A stretch of 10,721 nucleotides of DNA from an uncultured Erysipelotrichaceae bacterium (lineage in GTDB: Bacteria > Bacillota_I > Bacilli_A > RF39 > UBA660), in assembly GCA_902782915.1 (NCBI GenBank), contig CACZOV010000072.1:1-10721 (forward strand), given 5' to 3'. This document shows, piece after piece, positions 1 to 6,708 of this stretch; position 1 is the stretch's first letter, and each line of letters begins with the position of its first letter. Position numbers and translations under genes: made by a program. The notes under the pieces are model-generated. The model saw nothing but the letters and a program-made list of their open reading frames with translations. It was not told the DNA's origin and made no database searches.

Positions 1-439
1 TAACTTTTAAAGTACCATCACCTTCAATATATAAATCATCTTTTGAAAATAATACAGAATCCATTTCTTCTGATACAGTACCATTTAAAGTATTTTCTCC
101 AACTAATTCTATATAGGTACAATTAGCATCTTCTATATAAATAGCCGGTCCATTTGAATTAGTAATAGATACATTATTTAAGATTAATTTTACATCATCA
201 TTTGTATTAATAATTAACTGTCCATCTTCAATTTTTCCAGTTATAGTATAAACTCCACCTTTAGTAATGGTAGTAGTTTCTGTTAGAGCTAGATTAAAAC
301 TATTGGCAATATTCCAATTTATGTTATCTTTTATTGCTGATACTGTTGTTATATTATTATCTTTTCCTAGAAAATAAGATACCCCAATTAGTCCAAGTAT
401 TATCAGACATAATACTCCTATTAATATTTTCTTTTTCAT
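1..439 (-). CDS. Cthe_2159/DUF4353-type carbohydrate-binding beta-helix protein, 3' end outside window
   Basis: The minus strand reads from ATG at 439-437 off the left edge, so only about 146 N-terminal residues are visible. The N-terminus (MKKKILIGVLCLIILGLIGV) is a lysine-capped hydrophobic segment, a signal peptide or membrane anchor. After a short linker comes a pattern of short beta strands: GGVYTITGKIEDGQLIIN, then DVKLILNNVSITNSNGPAIY, a LVGENTLNG turn, and SKDDLYIEGDGTL. This is the repeat style of the Cthe_2159 family (carbohydrate-binding, right-handed beta-helix), whose founding member is reported to bind acidic polysaccharide. The start overlaps the stop of the DUF4956 gene by four bases (ATGA), which suggests translational coupling, and GGAGAGG lies just upstream. 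The protein probably acts at the cell surface. Family assignment comes from recalled motifs; the ligand is unknown. Confidence 0.8.
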   Translation of the reverse strand, partial: MKKKILIGVLCLIILGLIGVSYFLGKDNNITTVSAIKDNINWNIANSFNLALTETTTITKGGVYTITGKIEDGQLIINTNDDVKLILNNVSITNSNGPAIYIEDANCTYIELVGENTLNGTVSEEMDSVLFSKDDLYIEGDGTLKV

Positions 440-1098
440 AAAACCTCTCCAATCATTTCATGAGTTAAAGAAATTTTTAAATTCCCATTTTTAACTCTAA
501 TTTTATCTATAAACTCTTTTTCATTTATATTATTTTTTAAATCAATTAAATAAGTTAACTCAAACATGCTTCCCATATTCACGGTTTTTGCCACTGAAAG
601 TTCAACACTATTTAAATATTCATCAAAGATATCATTAAATACTTCTGTATAATCTAAGTCTTCCGGAATACTAATTTTTAAGATTCTTGTTTTTTCTCCT
701 TTTTCACCAAATTTAATAAAATGTAAAAATAAGATTATAAAAGATGCTATTAAAGTAAATATTATTGAATAAGCAATGTATCCAGTTCCAATTGCAAGAC
801 CAATTGCCATAGCAAAAAATACTGATAATATTTCTTTAGAATTTCCTGGAATACTTCTGAATCTAACTAATGAAAAAGCACCTCCAACAGCAACAGCAGT
901 TCCAAGATTTCCATTTACAAGTAAAATTACTATAGTAACAAGTGCAGGTAATACTACAAGTGTTGTAATAAAGTTTTTATTTGTTCTATTAGTTTTAGCA
1001 TGTACAAGTGCAACAATTAAACCCATAACAAATGATGTTAATATACAAATTGCAAAATTAATTAAAGTTAAGTTTGTACTTAATATTGAATTAAACAT
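436..1098 (-). CDS. DUF4956 family integral membrane protein
   Basis: A 220-residue protein with about four hydrophobic segments (roughly residues 11-33, 43-61, 93-110 and 111-128), followed by a soluble C-terminal domain of about 90 residues. The best marker is the conserved stretch at residues 73-90, GAFSLVRFRSIPGNSKEI, preceded by VNGNLGTAVAV; both are typical of DUF4956. The biochemical role of the family is not established, but its genes are often found beside VTC-domain genes, as here. The start at 1098 has a strong AAGGAGG upstream and overlaps the end of the VTC gene by eight bases. The stop overlaps the next start by four bases. The tight packing suggests one transcript and perhaps one membrane complex, which is inference. 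Confidence 0.88.
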   Translation of the reverse strand: MFNSILSTNLTLINFAICILTSFVMGLIVALVHAKTNRTNKNFITTLVVLPALVTIVILLVNGNLGTAVAVGGAFSLVRFRSIPGNSKEILSVFFAMAIGLAIGTGYIAYSIIFTLIASFIILFLHFIKFGEKGEKTRILKISIPEDLDYTEVFNDIFDEYLNSVELSVAKTVNMGSMFELTYLIDLKNNINEKEFIDKIRVKNGNLKISLTHEMIGEVL

Positions 1099-1858
1099 AT
1101 ACTTTTTCCTCCTTATAAGTAAATTCTTTTGAATTTAAATTAAATTCTTTATTTATGTTTGTTTTTGTATTTATATTTTCTTTTATCTTTTTTGCTTGAT
1201 ATATTTCTCCATATTTAGAAAAACTTTTAGGATATATTTTCATACTACTTAATATTTTTACAAACCATAAAGGAATAGCATCAAGTGATTTAAATTCCAT
1301 AATATATTGATCTTTATGAGATAAATTTCCGTTATCACCAAGTTCCAATCTAAGTTCATCTTCCCTACTCCTTAAGTATGTATCAAATGTAATTCTAAAA
1401 TTAATATTATCTTTATCATAGTATGATAATCTATCATATCCTATAAATAATTTAGGTTTTAAATTAACTTTTTTAATAATATAATCGATTTCTCTCATGA
1501 CTTGATTGTTATATTTTGGTTTAATTTTTTTAGTTTCTAAATAATTATAAAAATCTTTTAAAACTATTTCTATTCTTCTTTTAAAAACAATTCCATTCAT
1601 TTTTCCTTTTATTTCCAGAAAAACTACACTATTAAGATTTGGAACATTATAACTTCTAAGTCTTATCTTTTCTTTAAAAATTGGCTTTTCTAATGAATTA
1701 ATTATTAAATCATTATTATCATTATCAAAATATAAATTACATATTTTACTTTTATAATATTGATCTTTAACTAAATGATTTTCTATTTTACTTAATAATT
1801 CTTTATATTCTTTTTCATTTAAAATATATTTTTGTTCTATTCTATTAAAAATTTCCAT
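1091..1858 (-). CDS. Polyphosphate polymerase (VTC) domain protein
   Basis: A 255-residue protein with the triphosphate-tunnel fold signature of the VTC family, which in yeast makes polyphosphate from ATP. Tunnel-lining residues can be read in order: RIEQKY at residues 6-11, KIRLR at 64-68, EIKGK at 82-86, FKRR at 92-95, GYDR at 140-143, RITFD at 155-159, EFK at 188-190 and SFSKYG at 212-217. I prefer the start at 1858 over an in-frame ATG at 1873. The 1858 start has AAAGGAG about six bases upstream, while the 1873 ATG has no ribosome site and lies almost on the predicted transcription start. It is the first gene of a three-gene minus-strand operon. Bacterial homologues are usually called polyphosphate polymerase domain proteins; the actual product is not proven for most. 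Confidence 0.87.
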   Translation of the reverse strand: MEIFNRIEQKYILNEKEYKELLSKIENHLVKDQYYKSKICNLYFDNDNNDLIINSLEKPIFKEKIRLRSYNVPNLNSVVFLEIKGKMNGIVFKRRIEIVLKDFYNYLETKKIKPKYNNQVMREIDYIIKKVNLKPKLFIGYDRLSYYDKDNINFRITFDTYLRSREDELRLELGDNGNLSHKDQYIMEFKSLDAIPLWFVKILSSMKIYPKSFSKYGEIYQAKKIKENINTKTNINKEFNLNSKEFTYKEEKVYV

Positions 1859-1878
1859 TTTTTCTCCTTTCATGAATC

Positions 1879-1884
1879 ATTATA
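1879..1884 (-). promoter_or_regulatory. Likely -10 box of the VTC/DUF4956 operon
   Basis: A perfect TATAAT lies on the minus strand at 1884-1879, which would start RNA near 1872 and leave a leader of about 14 bases that just contains AAAGGAG before the ATG at 1858. No good -35 box is present at 16-18 bases, so the assignment rests on the -10 box and its position. Confidence 0.5.
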
Positions 1885-1997
1885 GTACTAGAATATGTAA
1901 ATAATTTGGTAACTTGGTTAAAAAAAATTAAATTTATAATGAAGTTTTTGTGAAAATAGTTATTAATAAATAAATTAATGAAAATAAATAAAAACAC

Positions 1998-2031
1998 TTG
2001 AATTATCTAAAAAGTTATGGTTTAATATAAA
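1998..2031 (+). promoter_or_regulatory. Promoter of the T-box/leuS transcript
   Basis: TTGAAT at 1998-2003 resembles the -35 boxes used elsewhere in this window (ACTTGAW). An AT-rich -10 candidate, TTAATA at 2022-2027 or TAATAT at 2023-2028, lies 18-19 bases downstream. Transcription would begin near 2034, shortly before the first strand of T-box stem I. The -10 box is ambiguous. Confidence 0.5.
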
Positions 2032-2040
2032 CATAATTAT

Positions 2041-2213
2041 TTAAGAAGTAGTAATTTATATTTCTTTTTTAGAGAGTTTGTGTTTGGTGAAAACAAATAA
2101 AGTGATATAAGTGAACTTGTCTTATCACAAATAATCGAGTAACTTCGTTAAAAGTAATTAAGTTAAATAAAGGATGGTACCGTCTTATGACTCCTTAGGT
2201 ATCGTCCTTTTTT
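2041..2213 (+). promoter_or_regulatory. Leucine T-box riboswitch
   Basis: This leader RNA senses uncharged tRNA-Leu and lets transcription continue when leucine charging is low. Stem I is readable. The lower helix is TAAGA (2042-2046) with TCTTA (2120-2124). The specifier loop has AGTAGTA (2047-2053) on one side and GTGAACTTG (2111-2119) on the other. The upper helix is TTATAT (2056-2061) with ATATAA (2105-2110). The distal part has the conserved AGAGAG (2071-2076) and GGTGAAAA (2086-2093). The specifier triplet is CTT (2116-2118), a Leu codon, preceded by GAA as usual. The T-box bulge TGGT at 2175-2178 can pair with ACCA of a tRNA with discriminator A73, as expected for tRNA-Leu. The downstream genes are a small membrane protein gene and leuS, consistent with the specifier. 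Confidence 0.93.
2172..2213 (+). terminator. T-box intrinsic terminator
   Basis: GGATGGTACC (2172-2181) pairs with GGTATCGTCC (2198-2207) over ten base pairs, two of them G-U, and is followed by a run of T at 2208-2213. The left arm contains the TGGT bulge sequence, so tRNA binding and terminator formation exclude one another. Confidence 0.9.
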
Positions 2214-2234
2214 CTATAGAAAGCTGGTGATTTT

Positions 2235-2612
2235 ATGAAAATTAATGATTTATATTGGTTTATTGGAACTTTTTTAGTAGTTTATATGTTTTATTTATTT
2301 TTGCATGTATTTCGTAAAAATAAAAAATATGATCCAAATAAAGTATCACAAGAACTTATATATTTAATTCGTAAGTATCGACTGGATATGGATAAAATTA
2401 GTTATAAAAAAATAATGAATCAAATAGGTTTAGTTAGTGCTTTTGATATAGCATTTACTAGTACATTTATGTTTTCCTATGTTAAAAATATTTATTTAAG
2501 TATATTTATTGGGGCAATAATGTTAGTACCTTTAATTATTATTACGTTTAATTTAATAGGAAAATATTATGAAAAGAAAGGATTGATAAAAAATGGAAAC
2601 AAAAAAGATTGA
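2235..2612 (+). CDS. Small membrane protein of unknown function, upstream of leuS
   Basis: A 125-residue protein with three hydrophobic segments, about residues 7-26, 64-82 and 86-108. A basic, probably cytosolic loop lies between the first two ([20 protein letters not shown] and onward), and the tail is lysine-rich. I recognise no enzyme motif and assign no function. The start has TGGTGA a few bases upstream. It is the first gene after the leucine T-box terminator, and its last 20 bases overlap the start of leuS, so the two are co-transcribed and probably translationally coupled. Control by leucine charging therefore reaches this gene too. The pairing suggests either a link to leucine supply or simply hitchhiking; the sequence does not decide. 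Confidence 0.8.
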   Translation: MKINDLYWFIGTFLVVYMFYLFLHVFRKNKKYDPNKVSQELIYLIRKYRLDMDKISYKKIMNQIGLVSAFDIAFTSTFMFSYVKNIYLSIFIGAIMLVPLIIITFNLIGKYYEKKGLIKNGNKKD

Positions 2613-4305
2613 AAAGAAATGGCAAAAATATTGGAAAGATCATCATACTTTTGAAGCAAAAAATGACAGTGATAAAAAGAAATATTATATTTTAGTTGAA
2701 TTTCCTTATCCAAGTGGAGCTGGACTTCATGTAGGACATGTACGTAGTTATGCATCTCTTGATGCAGTTGCAAGAAAAAAAAGAATGGAAGGATATAACG
2801 TATTATTCCCAATGGGATGGGATGCCTTTGGAGCACCAGCTGAACAATATGCAATAAAAAATCATATTCATCCAAGTGTTGCAGTAAAAGAAAATATTAA
2901 AACATTTAAAGGACAACTTCAGAGTTTAGGATTATCATTTGACTGGTCAAGAGAAATTTCTACAACTGATCCTAAGTACTATAAATGGACACAGTGGCAA
3001 TTTTTAAAATTTTATGAGAAAGGTTTGGCATATAAAGCCAAAGTATCTGTTAACTGGTGTCCAAATTGTAAAATGGTTCTTTCAAATGAAGATGCATCTG
3101 GAGGAGTATGTGAGCGATGTGGTGCAAGTGTTGTTCAAAAGGAAAAATCTCAATGGATGCTAGGAATGAAAAAATATGCTGAAAAATTACTTGAAGGACT
3201 TAAAGATACTAATTTTCAAGAAAAAACCAAATTGGCACAAATAAATTGGATTGGAAAATCAGAAGGTGCTGAAGTAGATTTTTTGATAGATAACAGTGAT
3301 GAAAAATTAAAAGTTTATACAACAAGACCTGATACAATATTTGGTGTAACATTTATGGTAATTGCACCAGAACATCCAATTATAGAGAAATTAGAAACTC
3401 GTATTTTAAATATGGATGAATTAAAAGAATATAAAGAGTATGCAAGTCATAAAAATGAAATGGAAAGAACTCAATTAAATAAAGATAAAACTGGAGTTAA
3501 AATACTAGGTTTTTATGCAATTAATCCAATTACTAAAGAAAAAATTCCTGTATACGTATCAGACTACGTTATGATGAATTATGGAACTGGTGCTATTATG
3601 GCGGTTCCAGCCCATGATGAACGTGACTATGAATTTGCTAAAAAGTTTGATATTCAAATAATTCCAGTAATAGAAGGTGGCGATATTTTAAAAGAGGCTT
3701 ACACTGGTGATGGCGTGATGATTAATTCTAGTTTCTTAAATGGAATTGATAATAAAAAAGAAGCTATTAATAAAATGATTGAATATATGGAATCAAATGG
3801 AATTGGTAAAAGAAGTATTAAATATCGTTTACAAGATTGGGTATTTTCTCGTCAAAGATTCTGGGGAGAGCCAATTCCGATGATTGAGTGTGAAAATTGT
3901 GGATGGGTTCCAGTACCTTATCAAGATTTACCTGTAAAGCTTCCAAATGTTGCGTCCTACGAACCAACTGAAACAGGAGAAAGTCCACTTGCTTCTATTT
4001 CAGAGTTTGTTAATTGTAAGTGTCCAAAATGTGGAGGAGCTGCTAAAAGAGAAACAGATACTATGCCTAATTGGGCAGGATCAAGTTGGTACTGGCTTCG
4101 TTATATGGATCCTAATAATGATCTTGAATTTGTAGGAAAAGATGCTTTAAATTATTGGGGAAAAGTTGATTGGTATAATGGTGGAATGGAGCATGCGACA
4201 AGACATCTTTTATATGCAAGATTTTGGAATAATTTCTTGTATGATGAGGGATTAGTACCAAATGATGAACCATTTAATCTTCGTACAATTGATGGTATGA
4301 TATAA
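2593..4305 (+). CDS. leuS: Leucyl-tRNA synthetase, N-terminal part up to an in-frame stop
   Basis: LeuRS joins leucine to tRNA-Leu in the cytosol. These 570 codons hold the class I core and the editing domain. The catalytic HVGH motif is at residues 46-49, within [13 protein letters not shown] zinc-ribbon-like insert follows, with two CxxC pairs (CPNC and CERC). The CP1 editing domain shows TTRPDTIFG and the [15 protein letters not shown] stretch. A second cysteine cluster (CKCPKCGG) and [16 protein letters not shown] follow, then [15 protein letters not shown]. The frame stops at TAA (4303-4305) directly after DGMI, where homologues continue with a leucine and the KMSKS loop. The same frame resumes at once, so this is one gene of about 799 codons broken by one nonsense codon; TTA to TAA is the simplest change. 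Start ATG 2593 has AAAGGA upstream. Confidence 0.95.
   Translation: METKKIEKKWQKYWKDHHTFEAKNDSDKKKYYILVEFPYPSGAGLHVGHVRSYASLDAVARKKRMEGYNVLFPMGWDAFGAPAEQYAIKNHIHPSVAVKENIKTFKGQLQSLGLSFDWSREISTTDPKYYKWTQWQFLKFYEKGLAYKAKVSVNWCPNCKMVLSNEDASGGVCERCGASVVQKEKSQWMLGMKKYAEKLLEGLKDTNFQEKTKLAQINWIGKSEGAEVDFLIDNSDEKLKVYTTRPDTIFGVTFMVIAPEHPIIEKLETRILNMDELKEYKEYASHKNEMERTQLNKDKTGVKILGFYAINPITKEKIPVYVSDYVMMNYGTGAIMAVPAHDERDYEFAKKFDIQIIPVIEGGDILKEAYTGDGVMINSSFLNGIDNKKEAINKMIEYMESNGIGKRSIKYRLQDWVFSRQRFWGEPIPMIECENCGWVPVPYQDLPVKLPNVASYEPTETGESPLASISEFVNCKCPKCGGAAKRETDTMPNWAGSSWYWLRYMDPNNDLEFVGKDALNYWGKVDWYNGGMEHATRHLLYARFWNNFLYDEGLVPNDEPFNLRTIDGMI
4303..4305 (+). other. leuS: In-frame TAA interrupting leuS at codon 571
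   Basis: The codons read ATG ATA TAA GGT TCA AAC GGA GAA AAA ATG TCT with no shift of frame. The expected residue is Leu in the family pattern GMILGxxGEKMSKS. TAA is a genuine stop elsewhere in the window, including at the true end of leuS (TAATAA at 4990-4995), so a changed genetic code is not the reason. Confidence 0.95.
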
Positions 4306-4323
4306 GGTTCAAACGGAGAAAAA

Positions 4324-4992
4324 ATGTCTAAAAGTAAAGGAAATGTTATTAATCCAAATGATTGTGTAGATGAATTTGGAGCTGATGCACTTCGTGTATA
4401 TGAAATGTTTATTGGAGATTACGAAAAAGAAGTAAATTGGAGTACATCTAGCTTAAATGGATGTAAAAAATTCTTAGATCGCGTTGAAAGACTTGGAGAA
4501 AAACTAAGAGATAGTATAAGATTTTCAAAAGAAATTGAAGTTACAATGAATAAAACAATTAAAAAAGTATCAGAAGATTTAGATAATTTAAAATATAATA
4601 CAGCAATATCTAGTTTAATGATCTTATTAAATGAACTTGAAAAATTAGATAGTATTACTACAAAAGACTATAGAACTTTACTATTATTACTTAATCCAAT
4701 GGCTCCTCATATGACAGAAGAATTAAATGAAAAATATAATCTTGGTGAGCCTTTATGTGAATCAAAATTTCCTAAATATAATAAAGAAAAACTTGTAGAA
4801 GATACAATTACTATTGCTATTCAAGTAAATGGAAAATTAAGAGGAACAATTGATGTACCATTAGATACATTAGAAGATGAATTAACAAAAATGGCTTTAG
4901 AAAATTCTAATGTAAAAAAACATATTGCTGAAAAAGAAATAATTAAAACAATTGTTATAAAAAACAAAATAGTTAATATAGTTGTAAGATAA
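4324..4992 (+). CDS. leuS: Leucyl-tRNA synthetase, C-terminal part after the in-frame stop
   Basis: The frame continues after the TAA through GSNGEK and then 222 codons starting at ATG 4324 (MSKSKGNVINP). This part carries the rest of the KMSKS loop that binds ATP, the alpha-helical anticodon-binding domain with LNPMAPHMTEEL, and the C-terminal domain with VNGKLRG, which is typical of bacterial LeuRS. With the first part it makes about 799 residues, the normal family length. If ribosomes restarted at 4324, the new protein would lack the first lysine of KMSKS. GGAG at 4315-4318, five bases before this ATG, resembles a ribosome site but is also just the codons for Gly-Glu. Two adjacent TAA codons end the gene. 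Confidence 0.9.
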   Translation: MSKSKGNVINPNDCVDEFGADALRVYEMFIGDYEKEVNWSTSSLNGCKKFLDRVERLGEKLRDSIRFSKEIEVTMNKTIKKVSEDLDNLKYNTAISSLMILLNELEKLDSITTKDYRTLLLLLNPMAPHMTEELNEKYNLGEPLCESKFPKYNKEKLVEDTITIAIQVNGKLRGTIDVPLDTLEDELTKMALENSNVKKHIAEKEIIKTIVIKNKIVNIVVR

Positions 4993-5007
4993 TAAAATGG
5001 AGGAAAT

Positions 5008-5655
5008 ATGGCTAATAATACAAATGAAATGTTTATGCAATTTAGTGATGCAACAGGTTTAAGTTTAAAAGATTATCAATTAATTTCAGTTTTAGAACAT
5101 CAACAACAATTAGAATTATTTTATGACTTTATAGTATGGGAAAAACAAATGAAAGAAATTGGAAAAAAATATGCTAACTTTTTAGAGTATTTAGGATTGG
5201 ATATAAAAGATAAGGATAATGCTGAAATTGGAAAATCAATTCATGATTCTGTTGTTAGTAGTTTTAATACCACTTTAATAACACCATATTCAGATCATAT
5301 ACCCAAAAGTCGAATTATCCCGGGATTTTTCTTAATTGAAAATAGAAAACCATATGTATGGAGTATGGAATCAAAGAATATTTTACTTGATAATGTAAAA
5401 ACATTTATTACTCAAAATCCTTATAATATAAGTGAACTTACCCATTGGGAAGATTTACATGATAATTATTATAATATTGCAGTTGGCATGTTTGGAAATT
5501 TTTATGATAAAAATAAAAAAGCTAAATTAGATCAATTAAAAGAATTTCGCAATAAGTTATCGTCATTTAAGGATATTAAAATGGAATATATAACTGATGG
5601 AGACTTTTATGCATCAGCAATTGTAAGTAATAGAGGTAAAGTAAAAATAAAATAG
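5008..5655 (+). CDS. Soluble protein of unknown function downstream of leuS
   Basis: A 215-residue protein with no signal peptide or membrane segment, so probably cytosolic. It looks mainly helical in the N-terminal third (LSLKDYQLISVLEHQQQLEL, then a KQMKEIGKKYANFLEYL helix). The middle has a more strand-like stretch, PKSRIIPGFFLIENRKPYVW. A charged helix, KKAKLDQLKEFRNKLSSF, lies near the C-terminus. I do not recognise the family. The start has GGAGGAA eight bases upstream and lies 15 bases after the leuS stop. No promoter is visible in the gap, so it is probably the last gene of the T-box operon; a strong terminator follows its TAG. Confidence 0.8.
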   Translation: MANNTNEMFMQFSDATGLSLKDYQLISVLEHQQQLELFYDFIVWEKQMKEIGKKYANFLEYLGLDIKDKDNAEIGKSIHDSVVSSFNTTLITPYSDHIPKSRIIPGFFLIENRKPYVWSMESKNILLDNVKTFITQNPYNISELTHWEDLHDNYYNIAVGMFGNFYDKNKKAKLDQLKEFRNKLSSFKDIKMEYITDGDFYASAIVSNRGKVKIK

Positions 5656-5684
5656 AGTATTTATGAAAAATAAATACTTTTTTT
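5656..5684 (+). terminator. Intrinsic terminator of the leuS operon
   Basis: AGTATTTAT (5656-5664) and ATAAATACT (5670-5678) form a perfect nine-base-pair stem with a GAAAA loop, followed by T through 5684. It begins one base after the TAG stop of the preceding gene. Confidence 0.9.
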
Positions 5685-5693
5685 AAAAAATTG

Positions 5694-5721
5694 TTTGATA
5701 TTTTAAAGAACATGATATAAT
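5694..5721 (+). promoter_or_regulatory. Promoter of the tail-anchored kinase-like gene
   Basis: A perfect TATAAT at 5716-5721 is preceded by TG at 5713-5714, giving an extended -10. The -35 candidate TTTGAT/TTGATA at 5694-5700 is 15-16 bases away, slightly short. Transcription would start near 5728, ahead of GAGGTGA and the ATG at 5756. Confidence 0.75.
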
Positions 5722-5755
5722 TATATTAGGATATTATAGATTTGAGGTGACATAG

Positions 5756-6361
5756 ATGACTTTTTATGATTTATTAGAAGAAAACTTAAATGATAAAGAA
5801 CAACTTTCAATCATATTACTTGAATTTGATAGAGTTTTAAAAGATCTTCATAATCGTGGATTTTTCATTTATGACTTTAATCCTAAAAAAATTATTTTAG
5901 ATAATGGAAAATTAAGTGATTATTCTTTTCGTTTTGTATATAACTTAGGTGTCAATGATAATTATAAAAAGGTAAATGTTTGGCAATTATCCAAAATAGG
6001 AATAATGGCTTTTAATAATTATATAGTAGATGGTAGTCTAACCGATGAATATTGTAATTATTTAATAGCTAGTTTAAAACAAATAAATGAAAATGGAAAT
6101 ATACCAGAAGAAATATATGAATACTATGAAGAAATAATTTTAAATGATCACTTTTCATACATGAATGATTATTTAGTAAAAAGACAAGAATTAAAGGGAC
6201 AGCAAAATGGAATTGTTATGAAAAAAAGTTTATCAACGCCTCCAGGTCGTGCATTTGCAAATGTAGAGGATGCAGCATATGTTAATATATTACTTATTCC
6301 AACTATTCTTGCTTTAGTGTATTTAGTTGGATTAATGATATATATATTTGTTCTAAAATAG
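5756..6361 (+). CDS. Tail-anchored, degenerate protein-kinase C-lobe-like protein
   Basis: A 201-residue protein whose first half reads like the C-lobe of a eukaryote-type protein kinase. LKDLHNRGFFIYDFNPKKII (residues 28-47) matches the region before and through the HRD loop, with D40 in the catalytic-base position but K45 where kinases have Asn. LSDYSF (53-58) sits at the DFG position. NVWQLSKIGIMAFN (74-87) matches the DVWSLG helix. No glycine-rich loop or ATP lysine is present, so there is no N-lobe. A hydrophobic segment at about 176-199 ends the protein, giving a tail anchor with the domain in the cytosol. A pseudokinase or scaffold role is inference; catalysis is unlikely. It has its own promoter, and the start has GAGGTGA five bases upstream. 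An unrelated helical membrane protein is possible. Confidence 0.75.
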   Translation: MTFYDLLEENLNDKEQLSIILLEFDRVLKDLHNRGFFIYDFNPKKIILDNGKLSDYSFRFVYNLGVNDNYKKVNVWQLSKIGIMAFNNYIVDGSLTDEYCNYLIASLKQINENGNIPEEIYEYYEEIILNDHFSYMNDYLVKRQELKGQQNGIVMKKSLSTPPGRAFANVEDAAYVNILLIPTILALVYLVGLMIYIFVLK

Positions 6362-6371
6362 TAAAAAACAC

Positions 6372-6400
6372 TTGATCTTTATATAAAAATATGATATTTT
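6372..6400 (+). promoter_or_regulatory. Promoter of the secE-nusG operon
   Basis: TTGATC (6372-6377) and TATTTT (6395-6400) are spaced by 17 bases, with TG at 6392-6393 giving an extended -10 (TGATATTTT). The start of transcription would be near 6407, directly at the hairpin of 6410-6429. Confidence 0.75.
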
Positions 6401-6409
6401 ATATACATG

Positions 6410-6429
6410 AAACACGAAAAGTGTTTTTT
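6410..6429 (+). terminator. Short hairpin with T-tract between promoter and secE
   Basis: AAACAC (6410-6415), a GAAAA loop and GTGTTT (6421-6426) make a six-base-pair stem running into T through 6429. In RNA reading through from the upstream gene, a second left arm, AAAAAACAC (6363-6371), can instead pair perfectly over nine bases with GTGTTTTTT (6421-6429). It may terminate read-through from the kinase-like gene; for RNA made from the secE promoter it would lie at the very 5' end. Confidence 0.55.
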
Positions 6430-6455
6430 ATATTACAAAAAAATAGGAGAAAAAA

Positions 6456-6698
6456 ATGAAAAAAGAAACTAAAAAAGAAAAAGTTGAAAAGAAAAAGGAT
6501 ACTTCAAAGGATATAAAAAAAGTAGAAAAAAAAGAAAATCTTATTAAACAAATAAAAAAAGAAATGCAAAAAGTCCATTTTCCAAGTAGAAGTGATATGG
6601 TTAAATATAGTATTGCAACTATTGTTTTTGTTATCTTTTTTGCAGTATATTTTTATTTAATTGAACTAGTGATGGCACTTGTTAAGAGTTTAATATAG
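6456..6698 (+). CDS. secE: Preprotein translocase subunit SecE
   Basis: SecE clamps the SecY channel for protein export through the inner membrane. The 80-residue protein has the short single-TM form. The conserved amphipathic helix and hinge KKEMQKVHFPSRSDMVKYS (residues 34-52) matches the family pattern E-x-x-K-V-x-W/F-P-S/T-R. One membrane segment spans about 52-76. The first 35 residues are an unusually lysine- and glutamate-rich extension with KKE/KKV/EKK repeats, likely disordered. The position directly before nusG is the usual one. The start has AGGAG (6445-6449) six bases upstream. The ribosomal gene rpmG, often just upstream, is not seen here. Confidence 0.95.
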   Translation: MKKETKKEKVEKKKDTSKDIKKVEKKENLIKQIKKEMQKVHFPSRSDMVKYSIATIVFVIFFAVYFYLIELVMALVKSLI

Positions 6699-6708
6699 GG
6701 GGGTAAAA

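Noticed and set aside
776..1132. Plus-strand open frame opposite DUF4956
   Set aside because: It lies antisense to a clear family member, has no ribosome site and looks like low-complexity reversed coding.
1859..1873. Upstream ATG start for the VTC gene
   Set aside because: The extra five codons encode the AAAGGAG ribosome site of the ATG at 1858, and the upstream ATG has no such site.
2102..2128. Local hairpin GTGATA/TATCAC holding the CTT triplet in its loop
   Set aside because: The canonical T-box stem I pairing (2042-2061 with 2105-2124) explains these bases better and places CTT in the specifier loop.
2610..2612. TGA read as Trp, as in some Mollicutes
   Set aside because: TGA ends the small membrane protein and DUF4956 genes at natural overlaps with the next starts, and conserved Trp residues in leuS and nusG are all TGG.
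2567..2875. Minus-strand open frame over the leuS start
   Set aside because: Phe/His-rich product typical of antisense to AT-rich coding; the sense frame holds conserved LeuRS motifs.
3947..4135. Short plus-strand frame inside leuS
   Set aside because: Out of frame with conserved LeuRS sequence and without a ribosome site.
4303..4305. Genetic code change with TAA read as a sense codon
   Set aside because: TAA ends leuS itself (TAATAA), nusG, rplK, rplJ and others at expected lengths, so it is a stop here.
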